Shown: piece by piece, positions 10,236 to 20,857 of the stretch
Position numbering within the stretch: position 1 is the first letter of the stretch
Layout of the letters: every line of letters starts with the position of its first letter
DNA from: an uncultured Pirellulaceae bacterium
GTDB taxonomy: Bacteria > Planctomycetota > Planctomycetia > Pirellulales > Pirellulaceae
Direction of reading: 5' to 3'
DNA: 64,000 bases
NCBI GenBank assembly: GCA_937929805.1
Contig: CALFUT010000041.1
Location: 1 to 64,000, forward strand
Made by a program: the position numbers and the translations under genes
The notes under the pieces: generated by a model
The model's database searches: none
The model's input: the letters and a program-made list of their open reading frames with translations, nothing else
What the model was told of the DNA's origin: nothing

Positions 10236-10676
10236 ATGAAAATTCATACGACTCGTTTTGCATCTATCGAAATCGAACCGGACGACATTCTTTTCTTTCG
10301 TCATGGTTTGGTGGGTTTCGAGGATTGTCGACACTGGGTTCTCTTGGCGGACGCCGACAACCGGGCGGTTGCTTGGCTTCAGAGTATGCAACATTCGGAC
10401 ATCGCGTTGCCAGTTGTTTCGCCAAGACGCTTTGTGGCCGACTATCAGGTTCGCCTAGAGCCGGCTGATGTGCAGAATCTTCAGCTGACGACCGCCGAAC
10501 AAGCTTATGTGCTGGGTGTGGTCAGCAGAGACGCTGACGTCCTGACGATGAATCTGAAAGCTCCACTGGTCATCAATCTTGAACGCCGCATCGGATGCCA
10601 AGTAGTAACCGTCGATGCTCAGCCTATGCAATATGAGTTGGCGACTTTACCAACGTTGCTGCGTCGAAGCGCTTAG
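10236..10676 (+). CDS. fliW: Flagellar assembly factor FliW
   Basis: MKIHTTRFASIEIEPDDILFFRHGLVGFEDCRHWVLL...LNLKAPLVINLERRIGCQVV; typical FliW. ORF opens at 10191; ATG 10236 preferred. Confidence 0.9.
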   Translation: MKIHTTRFASIEIEPDDILFFRHGLVGFEDCRHWVLLADADNRAVAWLQSMQHSDIALPVVSPRRFVADYQVRLEPADVQNLQLTTAEQAYVLGVVSRDADVLTMNLKAPLVINLERRIGCQVVTVDAQPMQYELATLPTLLRRSA

Positions 10677-10792
10677 CACCGCTCGCGGAAGCCAGCGTTT
10701 TGGGAGCTCGCACTTCTAAACCGACCAATCAGCATCCTGATGCCTTGTCAGGTTGTGTCTGCAGACCGGTAGGTTTCATTTTGCCACGTTTG

Positions 10793-11827
10793 TTAGCTTG
10801 CGAGTCCTTCGAATTTGGCAAAAATCATCCGGCCGGCACTCGTTTGCAGCATGCTAGTGACTGTCACTCTAGTGTCTGATCCAATGTGGTCCCGACCACC
10901 TTCGACAACGATCATCGTGCCGTCCTCTAAGTAGCCAACGCCCTGCCCTGATCCTTCGCCCGCTTTAACGATTCGTGTATTGATCGGTTCACCGGGTAAG
11001 AAAACCGGCTTTAACGAATTTGCGATTTCGTTCAGGTTGATGACGGGAACGTTTTGGAGTTTGGCGACTTTGTTCAAGTTGAAGTCACCGGTGACCACTT
11101 TGCCTTCCATGTGCCGTGCCAAAAGCAAAAGCTTCATGTCGACTGGCTGGTCCTGCATCTCCGGCAATTCGCGATCATAAACTTTAAAATCTAGATCAGG
11201 GTGATTGCGCAAACGATTGAGGATATCGAGGCCTCGGCGGCCTCGTGAGCGACGCATCTTGTCACTGCTGTCTGCGATCGCCTGAAGTTCGGCCAGTACA
11301 AATCTTGGCATGATCAACTGGTTATCGATCACTCCGGTCTCGACGACGTCCGCAATTCGGCCGTCGATGACTACGCTTGTGTCCAAAATGTAGGGCTTGC
11401 TTCCTTTTACGTCTTTGCTGAACTCAACGTAGGGGATCACAAATCGAAAATCGTCTTTGGTTTGCCAGAGCATACTGATGCACAGGTAGCAGACGACCAA
11501 CCCGATAAACGCGACGATAATAGCTTTCTGAGCCCCGATGGACGAATCAGGATCGGCCATGCCAAACAACGGTGCCAGCGCTAAGTTGACGACGTAGGTC
11601 AGGAAAAGTCCGACGACCAATCCAAAGTACACGCTCGAGATCAAATCGATCCGCTTGTTTTGGATCAGCACATCAGCAACGACTGCCGCACTTGCTCCCA
11701 AAACGAACAGTAAGAAGACGGGCCACTCAGTGGTGGCTAACGGGTCGGCTGATTTAGGGAGCGCAAGTGTCAGGCCAAGCCCGATCGCGACTAATAAAAA
11801 ACATCCCCGAAGGATCCATAACGCCAT
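10793..11827 (-). CDS. PIN/TRAM-domain membrane protein (YacL-like)
   Basis: TM N-terminus, YILDTSVVIDGRIADVVETGVIDNQLIMPRFVLAELQAIADSSD PIN domain, C-terminal TRAM-like GQGVGYLEDGTMIVVEGG. Confidence 0.9.
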   Translation of the reverse strand: MALWILRGCFLLVAIGLGLTLALPKSADPLATTEWPVFLLFVLGASAAVVADVLIQNKRIDLISSVYFGLVVGLFLTYVVNLALAPLFGMADPDSSIGAQKAIIVAFIGLVVCYLCISMLWQTKDDFRFVIPYVEFSKDVKGSKPYILDTSVVIDGRIADVVETGVIDNQLIMPRFVLAELQAIADSSDKMRRSRGRRGLDILNRLRNHPDLDFKVYDRELPEMQDQPVDMKLLLLARHMEGKVVTGDFNLNKVAKLQNVPVINLNEIANSLKPVFLPGEPINTRIVKAGEGSGQGVGYLEDGTMIVVEGGRDHIGSDTRVTVTSMLQTSAGRMIFAKFEGLAS

Positions 11828-12143
11828 GTTAAAACTCTACTTTCAGTATCGGTGGACTCACTCGCCAATCGACTCGCTTGCCCGGATGAACAAGGGATCC
11901 ATTCAAAACTGAAAATCGACGATGTTGATCGTCAAGACTCTCGGCCGCCGGCACGCGACGGCTGGTTAACGCAATTACTGCAACCGGTTTCGAAACGCCC
12001 TACTAGCAAGTGTATATCAATGCGATACCTCAAGGAACTGACCAATCGAATCGACGTTTTATTTTCGTCAAAAGGGATTACGCCTTAAACGCCAGTGCTT
12101 TTTCCGATTTCCAAAGCCCTGTCGCAAAGAAACAGGAGTTTGA

Positions 12144-13307
12144 TCACCCAATCTTGATCTCGCGGTAAGTTTGTTCGCAGAAGCGGTCGGTCATTCCCGC
12201 AAGGTACTCAACTGCCATTCGAGGCACACCGATCAAGTCGGCTCGTCGCTGGTATTTTGGCGGAAATAATTCCGGATTCTCACAAAAAGCAGCATACATT
12301 TGCCTCAGTCGATTCTGAGCCGTCTCTCGAATTGTGATCAGCTGAGGGTGTCGGTAAACATTCTGATATAAGAATTTTTCCAATTCGCGTTTTTGATCCG
12401 CCAGTTCAGGCGGTTGCTCAATGAGAAAATCGCTAGACATCGCCTCAAAGGCGTTTGCGAAGCCGTGTTTTCGAAGTTCCCCTGCACAATGGGCCGTCAG
12501 TTGAGTGACCTGCAGTTCGATCAGTTGATGCACCAGTGCCGTTCGCTGCAATGATTTGTCTAACGCTGTGTATTTTTTCGCGACGTGATCTAGGCAGGTT
12601 TTGATCAGGCTCAGTTGGGCCATCTGATCGATCGAAACCAAACCCAGCTTCAGCGCGTCGTCTGTATCGTGAGCGTCATAAGCTGTGCTGTCAGCTGCAT
12701 CGACCAGTTGGACTTCCAGCAGTCGATCGAGTTCAACATTTGCCTTGTCGGCGCGAAAGTTTTGGCCCGCCAGCACCTCCATCGTTAGATTCAGCCCCGG
12801 GAACTGCGGGTAGACGATTTCCAGTTCTTGCACGATCGTCAGTGCGAACTGATTGTGCGAAAAACCGCCATGGTCTGCGGCGCACTCGTTGAGCACGTCT
12901 TCGCCTGCGTGGCCGTAAGGCGGATGGCCGATGTCATGCATCAGCGCGAGTGCTTCAATCAGGTCTTCGTTAAGCCCCAAAGCGCGGCCGATCGTGCGGG
13001 CGATCGTGGCAACCTCTTGAGTGTGAGTCAGCCGCGTCCGATGGTAGTCTCCCATTTCGCCCGTGAAGACTTGCATCTTGCCGCTCAGTCGACGATAGGC
13101 CCAGCTGTGCAGAATACGATCTCGATCCCGCTGAAAGGGGCCGCGATACAAGTGCTCTTGTTCTGGGTGAATCCGACCTTGGCTGTCGCGGCTACGCATC
13201 GCGAACGGCGCGAGGACTCGTTGCTCGCGCTGGTCGATCCAGTCGGTGTCCTTTGCCGAATCATTGGCGGCCGGCGTGGCGGAAGGTTGTGATGATTTTG
13301 TTGTCAT
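12144..13307 (-). CDS. dgt: Deoxyguanosinetriphosphate triphosphohydrolase-like HD protein
   Basis: R..HSWAYRRLSGKMQVF, RLTHTQEVATIARTI, ALMHDIGHPPYGHAGE HD motifs. Confidence 0.9.
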   Translation of the reverse strand: MTTKSSQPSATPAANDSAKDTDWIDQREQRVLAPFAMRSRDSQGRIHPEQEHLYRGPFQRDRDRILHSWAYRRLSGKMQVFTGEMGDYHRTRLTHTQEVATIARTIGRALGLNEDLIEALALMHDIGHPPYGHAGEDVLNECAADHGGFSHNQFALTIVQELEIVYPQFPGLNLTMEVLAGQNFRADKANVELDRLLEVQLVDAADSTAYDAHDTDDALKLGLVSIDQMAQLSLIKTCLDHVAKKYTALDKSLQRTALVHQLIELQVTQLTAHCAGELRKHGFANAFEAMSSDFLIEQPPELADQKRELEKFLYQNVYRHPQLITIRETAQNRLRQMYAAFCENPELFPPKYQRRADLIGVPRMAVEYLAGMTDRFCEQTYREIKIG

Positions 13308-13411
13308 GTTTCACGGGTGCGGACGAATTTTGCTCCGCCCCAGCGACTGTCGATCATCCTCGGGACGGTGCGGGTCGATGCGTTAGGCTGTACTACGAAG
13401 CGGAATTCGAT

Positions 13412-14611
13412 TTACTGTGTGGAATAATTGAATAAGTCATCCATTTGAGTCTGAACAAGGCGAACGAGCAACAGACGCGTTTCGTTTGCGTTTTCCGAAC
13501 CGAGAAGCATTTTGCCCAGCGGGGCATTTTCGCTGCTGTGATCAAGGAAAGGTTCGTCCGCGGCAACGACCAGCGTTTGGCCGGCTCGTAATTGAATCGA
13601 AAATCCAACTTCGTCCAAACGTATCTGCCGTTGGCCTCGGTCCATCACAAAAGAGCCATCCGCAACACTGATTTGTTGAATCTTTTCGCCGTGGCGGATG
13701 ACGGGATTCAGTTTCAATGTGACCGAACCATCTGAATTGGGGTAGGTTGTAAGGTCAAAAAAAGCACGCGCTAGATTGGCTTCGCCCGCGACTTGATGAT
13801 TGGGATGAACTATCGTCCACTCGATATGGTCGTACAGGTCCGATGTTCCAACTGGGTAAACGTCACCGTTTTGATTGGATATTCGTTGATGCAGCAGTAA
13901 ACGCGAAACTGGATCAAGCAATCCCGCCAGCGCTAATGGCCTAGCGGCGATGTCGAGTGTTTCAGGGTCTGGCACGAATGGTTCAAGTAATTCATAGAAC
14001 GTGGCGGGCGGCCGTGAGGACATGATGCCGCAAGCCAGTCCGTTGCGATCGAGCTGTTGTCGAATGTCAAGTGAAAGTTTTTGCTGATCGATCGTGCCCA
14101 GCAGTTGCTCTAAATCGCCTGCTTGGTCCGAGTCCAGCTGAGCGACCGCGATTTCGATCTCGACCGAACCGGGCGACATTCGTGAGTTGTTCAAGTTCAA
14201 CTTTGACGAGCCCGGCTCGTTGTTCGCGTTCCAGTTCGCGCAGCCAGTTGTGATGGTCAGCGTCGCAAGGAGAGTCAGAACCGAAAGCAATCGAAGTGTA
14301 CCGCCGCTTCTCCGGTCCTGCGACGATGTCTGGGAGGGTGAGACTCCGTCCGAACCGCTTGAGCGACGGGAGGGTAAGGCTCTGTCCGGGGAGGGTAAGG
14401 CTCCGTCCGAACCGCTTGATTGATGGGAGGGTAAGGCTCCGTCCGAACCGAGCGGAGGAATATGCTCGACCATCCATTGAGCCGGGACGGGGCCCGGCCC
14501 TCCCGCAAGCACTTCCACCTTAAAACCCCAACACGAAGCGAGAAACCAGCTCAGGTTTCCCTGCACGCGTGGCCTGTCCGCCCAAAAGTATTCAAAAACG
14601 AAGGGTTTCAT
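13412..14611 (-). CDS. Lipoprotein, unknown function; ORF N-terminus extended through a repeat element
   Basis: Lipobox LLSVLTLLATLTITTGC about 120 aa into the ORF; the preceding region is GSDGALPS repeats encoded by the GC-rich palindromic repeat. Confidence 0.6.
   Translation of the reverse strand: MKPFVFEYFWADRPRVQGNLSWFLASCWGFKVEVLAGGPGPVPAQWMVEHIPPLGSDGALPSHQSSGSDGALPSPDRALPSRRSSGSDGVSPSQTSSQDRRSGGTLRLLSVLTLLATLTITTGCANWNANNEPGSSKLNLNNSRMSPGSVEIEIAVAQLDSDQAGDLEQLLGTIDQQKLSLDIRQQLDRNGLACGIMSSRPPATFYELLEPFVPDPETLDIAARPLALAGLLDPVSRLLLHQRISNQNGDVYPVGTSDLYDHIEWTIVHPNHQVAGEANLARAFFDLTTYPNSDGSVTLKLNPVIRHGEKIQQISVADGSFVMDRGQRQIRLDEVGFSIQLRAGQTLVVAADEPFLDHSSENAPLGKMLLGSENANETRLLLVRLVQTQMDDLFNYSTQ
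14328..14550. repeat. GC-rich palindromic dispersed repeat, copy D (multimeric)
   Basis: Multiple GGGAGGGTRAGGCTCCGTCCGAACCG units plus a CTTCCACCTTAAAACCCCAACACGAAG tail. Confidence 0.85.
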
Positions 14612-14684
14612 ATGAGTTCATTACCGATTTGTTGGCTAGAACTCAAGGCGAATCCGCTAGACATCCGGGACGGATTCTCACAAT

Positions 14685-15680
14685 CTAGGACTCATCCCGT
14701 TGTTTCCGGAGCGACTGGCTGTACTTGTTGAGCGTTCTTCGCTCGCCCGATGTCAGGCTGCTCTCGCCTAACTGGTTGATTTTGGCGAGAATCCGATCCG
14801 CTTCTGCTTGCAGTTTCTGAGCTTTCGCATCCGGATCGTGCAGCTTCAGCTTGGGTTTATTCTTGGACAACTCTTTGACCCGATCGAGTCCCAGCGGACC
14901 CAACCGCCAACCATTCTTCAGATAAAGGAACCCGAAAACGGCTCCCATCGCATGTGCTTGCCAGCTAACTTGGCTGTTTGGGGTGAACGCATACCCAAGG
15001 TTTGACGCAATCATCAGAACGCCCAGCAGCCATGCTGGGATCGGCAGGATTCCCCAAATCAAAAGCTTCTGATGTGGGAACCACATGATGAACAACGCGA
15101 CGACTGCGGTGACGGCTCCCGATGCACCAATCAGCGACATTGCGCCGCCGGACAACCAAGCAAGCACAACGGCTCCAAGTCCCGAAACAACGACGGCGAC
15201 CAGGTAAAAGCTGAGAAACTCTTGGGATCCCATGCGTTGCTCAACGGGTCGCCCCAGAAAGAATAGCGTCAACATGTTCCCAAGAATGTGCCACATGCCA
15301 ATACTCGGATCGTTGTATGGCGCATGGGTAAAACCATAGGTCAGCCAGTTCCAGATGAAGTACACCCGGTCGGATTTTAGTGCCAAGGCATCTTTTACCG
15401 CGGGGAAGAACATGTCGAGTACAAAGACACCAACGTTGATCGCGATGATGATCGAGATCATCGACCAAGAGTTCGAGCCAAACTGGCGGGTGTAGCCGTA
15501 GTCGGCGTCGTCGCGGTAATAGGATCGGTTTTCGATGCCCATGGTCACGTGTGGGGGCGAATTGACGAAGTAAAAAAGCCCGGAAGACCGGCCGTCCTCA
15601 TGATAGAGAGTTCGTTCACTTGAGGCGACCGCAACTGGCGCAGAGAAGAAAACTCGATCTTCAGTTGAAATTCGAGTCAA
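14685..15680 (-). CDS. Rhomboid family intramembrane serine protease
   Basis: Multiple TMs, GMWHILGNMLTLFFLG, SLIGASGAVTAVVALF catalytic GxSG, SWQAHAMGAVFGFL His. True start probably MGIENRSYY. Confidence 0.9.
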   Translation of the reverse strand: MTRISTEDRVFFSAPVAVASSERTLYHEDGRSSGLFYFVNSPPHVTMGIENRSYYRDDADYGYTRQFGSNSWSMISIIIAINVGVFVLDMFFPAVKDALALKSDRVYFIWNWLTYGFTHAPYNDPSIGMWHILGNMLTLFFLGRPVEQRMGSQEFLSFYLVAVVVSGLGAVVLAWLSGGAMSLIGASGAVTAVVALFIMWFPHQKLLIWGILPIPAWLLGVLMIASNLGYAFTPNSQVSWQAHAMGAVFGFLYLKNGWRLGPLGLDRVKELSKNKPKLKLHDPDAKAQKLQAEADRILAKINQLGESSLTSGERRTLNKYSQSLRKQRDES

Positions 15681-15915
15681 ACGGGCGCTTGGCTTCTTTC
15701 ATGCCGCTCTATTTTGTCTACTTCGACGCGGATATAAACCGAGACAACCAAACACGGTATCATTGGATTTGCTTGAAAACGGGCTACATTTGGCTGAACC
15801 CAGCGGTGTTGATGGTCATGCACAAACTGCTGGTTTGCGGCTGAATTGAGCAGCGACTCTTTAGGTGGGTGAATTCAACGCCCGGGAAAAGAAGATTCGG
15901 TCGGCACCCCGGTTT

Positions 15916-16030
15916 TCAGTTCCGCCCGCACCCGGTTCGAAGGTTGAACTTCTTTGCTCCGCACGGCTCGGGCGGAGCCTCGCCCTCCCGGCCACACGCC
16001 ACCTTAAAACAACGGTGAAAGTGAAAAACC
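15916..16030. repeat. GC-rich palindromic dispersed repeat, copy A
   Basis: CGGCTCGGGCGGAGCCTCGCCCTCCCGGCCACACGCCACCTTAAAACAACGGTGAAAGTGAAAAACC; left arm degraded. Confidence 0.8.
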
Positions 16031-16046
16031 TGCGCTGGCCAATTTG

Positions 16047-17549
16047 TTAGCGACTGATGGCGTTCAGCTGAGATTGGATGCCGTCAATCTTCTGGATCAG
16101 TTGTTCGACCGCAGATGTTTTCGTTTCCAACACCTCGGTGACCACTTGCTGGTCCGTGCGCAAATTTTTCTGGTCCGACTCTAAGGCGGCGGTCAATTTG
16201 GTACGCTCGGCGATCTGAGCCTGAGTGTCTCGCAGGGTCGCGGTTTGCACTTCGTTACTTTTCTGACGACGTGTTGTCTCTTCTTCGATTTTGGTTGAAG
16301 CGTCGGTCGTGCTGGCCAGCAGGTACGGGTAGTCTCGCAAAGGTCGGACGTAATAACGTTCGATCTCTTCCACAGGCTCGGTACTTGGAAACGGTGGAAC
16401 CTGAGTTCCATCGCTGCGGCTATATCCGGCTGCGTTAACCGAGTCGACCGAAACGACGTTATCTTCTTCGAATTGAACTTCCTTGCCGAGGTGCAACGAC
16501 GATTCGACCGCCAGACCTGTCGCGGTGAAAGGTCCATCGGTTGCTAGGTTTCCTTCGGAGTCAACTTGGTAACTTTTCCGTGACTTGCCGGTGAAGCGAT
16601 ACCGAACAAAAATCTCCTCAGGCGCCGGTTCGAACTTGGTGACGATCCGATTCGGCTGCGCGTCGATCCAGTTTTGAATCGTGCCCAATGGGACACCGTC
16701 AAATGTGTATCGATCAAGCAGTTCTTCGTATTCGCGGGTGTTTGGTTCTATGCCGACACGGTCGGGGTTGAGTAATCCATTTTGCAGAAACTTTCGTAGT
16801 TCGCTCAAATCAATCTCTGCATCTTCGTCAAGTTTGGCGACTCGCCGAAAAGCATTCTGCACCGTGTCGTGCCGATCGAGCGGCATCTTTTCAAATAATG
16901 ACCAAGTGGTTGTTGGGTCGGTGTACTGCTCCGGATCAGTGATGAACTCTGGCGCTAGTTTGAGTGACTCGGGCGTTTCTTCGATGACGCGAACCGAACC
17001 GATGTAACCGATCGGGACTCGTGGAGGAGGCGTGTTTGCGTTATCGCCATCACCTTTGGGAACTGGTGCGACGCCTTCTGCGAATGCAAACAGGACAACG
17101 TTTTCTAGCTTGACGCCATTCTCGCCGCTGTTGGGACGAGCACTGGGGAACTTGAAGATGATGTTGTCGCCGTCAGCGGTTACTGAACCTCTTGACCAAA
17201 CTCGGCCTCGACCCGCCATGACCAGCGCCAGTTCTTGGCTGACGCCGCGGAGCGAATCTTGGGAGTACGTCGTGGAATCGATGTCGCCAGAAACTTGCAG
17301 GTTTGCTTGGCTGACTAGGCGTTCGGCCCGTTGTTCAGCATCCAACGCGGCTTTCTGTTGTTTGTAGCGCAATGAGCCAACCTGAGCCAAGCCAATCGTA
17401 GCGGCGAGCCCGGCGATGAACGTCAGCATCAGAAATAGCACATTGACCCAGTGCCAAGACTGGGAGGCAAAGTACACGCACACGCACAGAGCGATGAACA
17501 CGATACTGACGACAGCAATTGAAATCATGATGGTTTCCAAGCAGCCCAC
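16047..17549 (-). CDS. Membrane-anchored coiled-coil protein, unknown function
   Basis: Two N-terminal TMs, C-terminal coiled coil (RQKSNEVQTATLRDTQAQIAERTKLTAALESDQKNLR). Confidence 0.6.
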   Translation of the reverse strand: MGCLETIMISIAVVSIVFIALCVCVYFASQSWHWVNVLFLMLTFIAGLAATIGLAQVGSLRYKQQKAALDAEQRAERLVSQANLQVSGDIDSTTYSQDSLRGVSQELALVMAGRGRVWSRGSVTADGDNIIFKFPSARPNSGENGVKLENVVLFAFAEGVAPVPKGDGDNANTPPPRVPIGYIGSVRVIEETPESLKLAPEFITDPEQYTDPTTTWSLFEKMPLDRHDTVQNAFRRVAKLDEDAEIDLSELRKFLQNGLLNPDRVGIEPNTREYEELLDRYTFDGVPLGTIQNWIDAQPNRIVTKFEPAPEEIFVRYRFTGKSRKSYQVDSEGNLATDGPFTATGLAVESSLHLGKEVQFEEDNVVSVDSVNAAGYSRSDGTQVPPFPSTEPVEEIERYYVRPLRDYPYLLASTTDASTKIEEETTRRQKSNEVQTATLRDTQAQIAERTKLTAALESDQKNLRTDQQVVTEVLETKTSAVEQLIQKIDGIQSQLNAISR

Positions 17550-17922
17550 ACCATCAGATGCGGGGCGAAGAATGTAAAGATTTTCGGATCAGGTAGCTTT
17601 TGCGGCAGCTTGGGTGGCTGGACGGACATCTAATAATACAACGACCGGCAACTGGGCCAACCGAAAAGCCTCGTATCCGACGTTGAAAGACCAGGAAAAT
17701 CCGGCTTTCGCCTCGTTTCGTGAGACCATTTTCATTTATCGACGAATCGCCGACCGACTTGCGGTCTGTTTCTTTTGTCGACCATCACACGGCTGCAAAC
17801 CCACAATATTTCAAGTCAAAACCGTCATCAGCCCGATGATCCCTACATATGGATCATTCTGATCAGACCGCATGGGTTCCCGCGCCCCAGCGAATTGATC
17901 AACCGAGAGCGTTCGTCTTTCG

Positions 17923-20754
17923 GTGAAAGGAAACGTTTTGTCGTCGACCCAGAACTGCACCCTGCCCTGCGCGAAGTATGCGCCAACGAAAGATGCGCCA
18001 ACGAAGATCGCTGGCGTATTCTGCGTGTTGGCGATTGTCTGCGCGGGAGGTCTGCTGGTTGTTTCGAGTGGCTGCCACCGATCAAGAGCCGAGTTTCGCC
18101 GGCAGGCGGATCTCGAGGCCTGTCAGTTGATCAAGCAGAAGGCGAACGACCCTCGCTGGGATTCGGCGTCGGGAAACATCTTGCCCGATCCGGCGTCACG
18201 GTTGTTTGATCCGTTTTGTCCTGACCATATTCCGCTGCCGCCCGATGATCCGATATCGCATCGACTGATGCACTGCGTGGATTGCAAACCGGGATACCCG
18301 TGTTGGCACGCCAACGGGGATCAAGAAACGATCGATAACGGAAACTGGCAATCCAGTCTGCCGATCAATGATCGTGGGCAAGTGGTGCTGGATCTCGATT
18401 CGGCCTATCAACTGGCGCTGTTGCACTCGCCCGATTTGCAGCAGCAGCGCGAGACGCTTTATCTTTCAGCGCTTGAGGTTAGCCTGCAGCGTTTTGGTTT
18501 TGATTCACAATTGTTTGCTGGATTCAATTCCTTTCTGACGACGCAGGGTCGACAGCGCACAGGGACGGGACAATCGTCGACGACGTTATCCAATCAGTTG
18601 GGCGCCAACGGAGAGGGAATTAATTTCAGCAGACTGGGAATCACCGGCACGACATTGACCGCCGGAATTGCCAACACAATTCTCTGGAACTTTTCTGGCA
18701 ACAACACACAGACCGCGAACTCGTTGGTCAATTTCTCATTGATCCAACCGCTGTTGCGCGATGCAGGACGAGAAAGAATTTTGGAGTCGTTGACTCAGGC
18801 TGAGCGGACGCTGTTGGCAAACGTCCGGCAGTTGGCTCGTTTTCGTCGTGGCTTGTTCCTTCAGGTTGCCGTCGGTCGTAACTCCAATAGCGATCTTTCT
18901 CTCGGAGGAGATTTTTTAGGTCTGCCCGCACCCGCTTCCAGCGACGTTGGCGGGTTTGTCGGGTTGCAGCAGCGTCAGCAATTGATTCGAAATCAGGCGT
19001 TCATCGTGAAGCAGCTGGAGGGCGTGTTGGACCAGTTTCGTGAACTGTTTTTGCGGGAGCGAATCAACGCGATTCAAGTCAAGCAGTTCGAATCCACGGT
19101 CTATCAACAGCAGCAGAGTTTGTTGGTGTCACGAAATCAATACCTGAATGCACTTGACAACTTCAAGCAATTGTTAGGATTGCCACCGGACCTAGACATG
19201 TTGATTGAAGATCCGTTCTTGGATCGGTTTGAGTTGATCGATGATCAATTGAACAACCGTCTGGACGAAGTGGCCAAGCTTCGCAACGACGCTGGACTGA
19301 TTCTAAGCGACTTGAGTGATTTGCTTATCGACACCAAACTGACGGGACCGGATGCCACCGGGATTGCAGATGCAGATGCGGATCAAACATTGAATTTTGA
19401 TGATTTGTCGACCGGAATTGACGCTCTTCGAGAAAAACTTGACACGGGGCTGCGATTGGCCGATGCGATCATTGGGGACGACCAAGCGTTGCTAAATTCC
19501 GACCTGATGAAGTTGAGCGACGCTAGAACAGATCGTCTTGAATATTTGGCGGCCATTCGAAAACAACTGAAGGCAGGAACGATCGACGCTGGAGTCGAAC
19601 TGCGTTTGTTTGAGGACTCGTCGATTCCTCAGCAAGAAGAATTAAAACGAATTTTGACAGGCGAATCTGGGTTGGTATCGGCCGTCAAACGAATTGCGGA
19701 ACAATTGAAAGCCACTTCGGAAACACTCGATGAGTTTTCTGATTCCGGTGATGTGGCAACCGAAGCCAGTCGAAATCGTCTGACACAAACGCTTCAATCG
19801 GCGCCTGAACAGTTGGGGGATCTGGCAAATGTGCTGCTGGATATGTCGCTGTTGCAGGCCAAGATTCGTTCGAATTCGATCGAGGTCACCGACGTGCAAC
19901 TTGCACCGGCCATGGCGACCGAGATTGCGAGATTTTTTCGTCGCGACTGGATGAATGCGAGGGCCAGCTTGGTGGATCAATGGCGGCAGATCGAATTTGT
20001 GGCTGACCAATTGGATGGCAATATCGATTTAGTCTTTGCAGGGGATATCGGCAACGAGACCGATAACCCGTTCCGACTGAACTACGAAAACGGTCAGCTG
20101 CAAGCCGGGCTGCGGTTTGATGCCCCTATTGTTCGGTTGGCAGAGCGTAACGACTACCGGCAAGCCATTATCGAATACGAACAGGATCGTCGCCGGATGT
20201 ATCAGTTCGAGGACGAGGTCAAGCGGAACTTGCGCCAAACGCTGCGGACAATCGAGCAGAATAAGATTTTGTTCGAGTTGAATCGTCGCAGTGTTCAAGT
20301 GAACATCGAACAGGTGGAACTCAACCGGTACGCTTTGGAGGAACCCGTTCGCCCCGGCGCGGGGAATGCGGCTCGGTTGGGTGCCACGACGGCTCGTGAC
20401 TTGACTCAAGCCTTGACGGGGCTCAACTCGGCTCTGAACGACATTCTTGAGACGTGGGTCGAGTACGAATCACTGCGTATGAATCTTGATTTTGACTTAG
20501 GGACGATGCAGCTTGACGAAAGCTTTCGGTGGGTGGACCCGGGAAATATCGATGTTGGCATCGCGGACTTTGCTGCCAGTATGATGGGATTGAATGTTAC
20601 CGGCGTTGGGTTTTCGGCGGTCGGTGCCATGCAGGCGGATGAAACACCGCAAGATCGTCCCGTCGAGTCCGATGAGGTGCCGCAACCGGCATTTGAGGAA
20701 GAATCTCCTGCCGTGGAATTGTTGGAACCCGAACTTTCCGCACCGACTTCTTGA
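17923..20754 (+). CDS. TolC-family outer membrane efflux lipoprotein
   Basis: Lipobox GLLVVSSGC, VVLDLDSAYQLALLHSPDLQQQRETLYLSALEV, long coiled-coil regions; next to HlyD and ABC genes. Confidence 0.8.
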   Translation: MKGNVLSSTQNCTLPCAKYAPTKDAPTKIAGVFCVLAIVCAGGLLVVSSGCHRSRAEFRRQADLEACQLIKQKANDPRWDSASGNILPDPASRLFDPFCPDHIPLPPDDPISHRLMHCVDCKPGYPCWHANGDQETIDNGNWQSSLPINDRGQVVLDLDSAYQLALLHSPDLQQQRETLYLSALEVSLQRFGFDSQLFAGFNSFLTTQGRQRTGTGQSSTTLSNQLGANGEGINFSRLGITGTTLTAGIANTILWNFSGNNTQTANSLVNFSLIQPLLRDAGRERILESLTQAERTLLANVRQLARFRRGLFLQVAVGRNSNSDLSLGGDFLGLPAPASSDVGGFVGLQQRQQLIRNQAFIVKQLEGVLDQFRELFLRERINAIQVKQFESTVYQQQQSLLVSRNQYLNALDNFKQLLGLPPDLDMLIEDPFLDRFELIDDQLNNRLDEVAKLRNDAGLILSDLSDLLIDTKLTGPDATGIADADADQTLNFDDLSTGIDALREKLDTGLRLADAIIGDDQALLNSDLMKLSDARTDRLEYLAAIRKQLKAGTIDAGVELRLFEDSSIPQQEELKRILTGESGLVSAVKRIAEQLKATSETLDEFSDSGDVATEASRNRLTQTLQSAPEQLGDLANVLLDMSLLQAKIRSNSIEVTDVQLAPAMATEIARFFRRDWMNARASLVDQWRQIEFVADQLDGNIDLVFAGDIGNETDNPFRLNYENGQLQAGLRFDAPIVRLAERNDYRQAIIEYEQDRRRMYQFEDEVKRNLRQTLRTIEQNKILFELNRRSVQVNIEQVELNRYALEEPVRPGAGNAARLGATTARDLTQALTGLNSALNDILETWVEYESLRMNLDFDLGTMQLDESFRWVDPGNIDVGIADFAASMMGLNVTGVGFSAVGAMQADETPQDRPVESDEVPQPAFEEESPAVELLEPELSAPTS

Positions 20755-20857
20755 ATCGTCTAAATCACTTCGCCCCGATCTGGCGTTTAAGCGGTTACAA
20801 TACACTTGGAGCAAACTCGGCGGCCGTTGAACGACGCTGAACAACCCGCGTCTCGTT

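Noticed and set aside
14328-14460. CRISPR-like array
   Set aside because: Repeat units are irregular, variably spaced and palindromic; no uniform spacers and no cas genes. No CRISPR array found anywhere in the window.
14296-14523. 75-aa ORF with GRVRLRPNRLSDGRVRLRPNR repeats
   Set aside because: Translation of the GC-rich palindromic repeat, not a repeat protein; same applies to ORFs at 48147-48482 and 56782-57349.
17965-18010. Tandem ATGCGCCAACGAA in the TolC leader (YAPTKDAPTKIAG)
   Set aside because: Only two short copies within a signal region; probably chance duplication.
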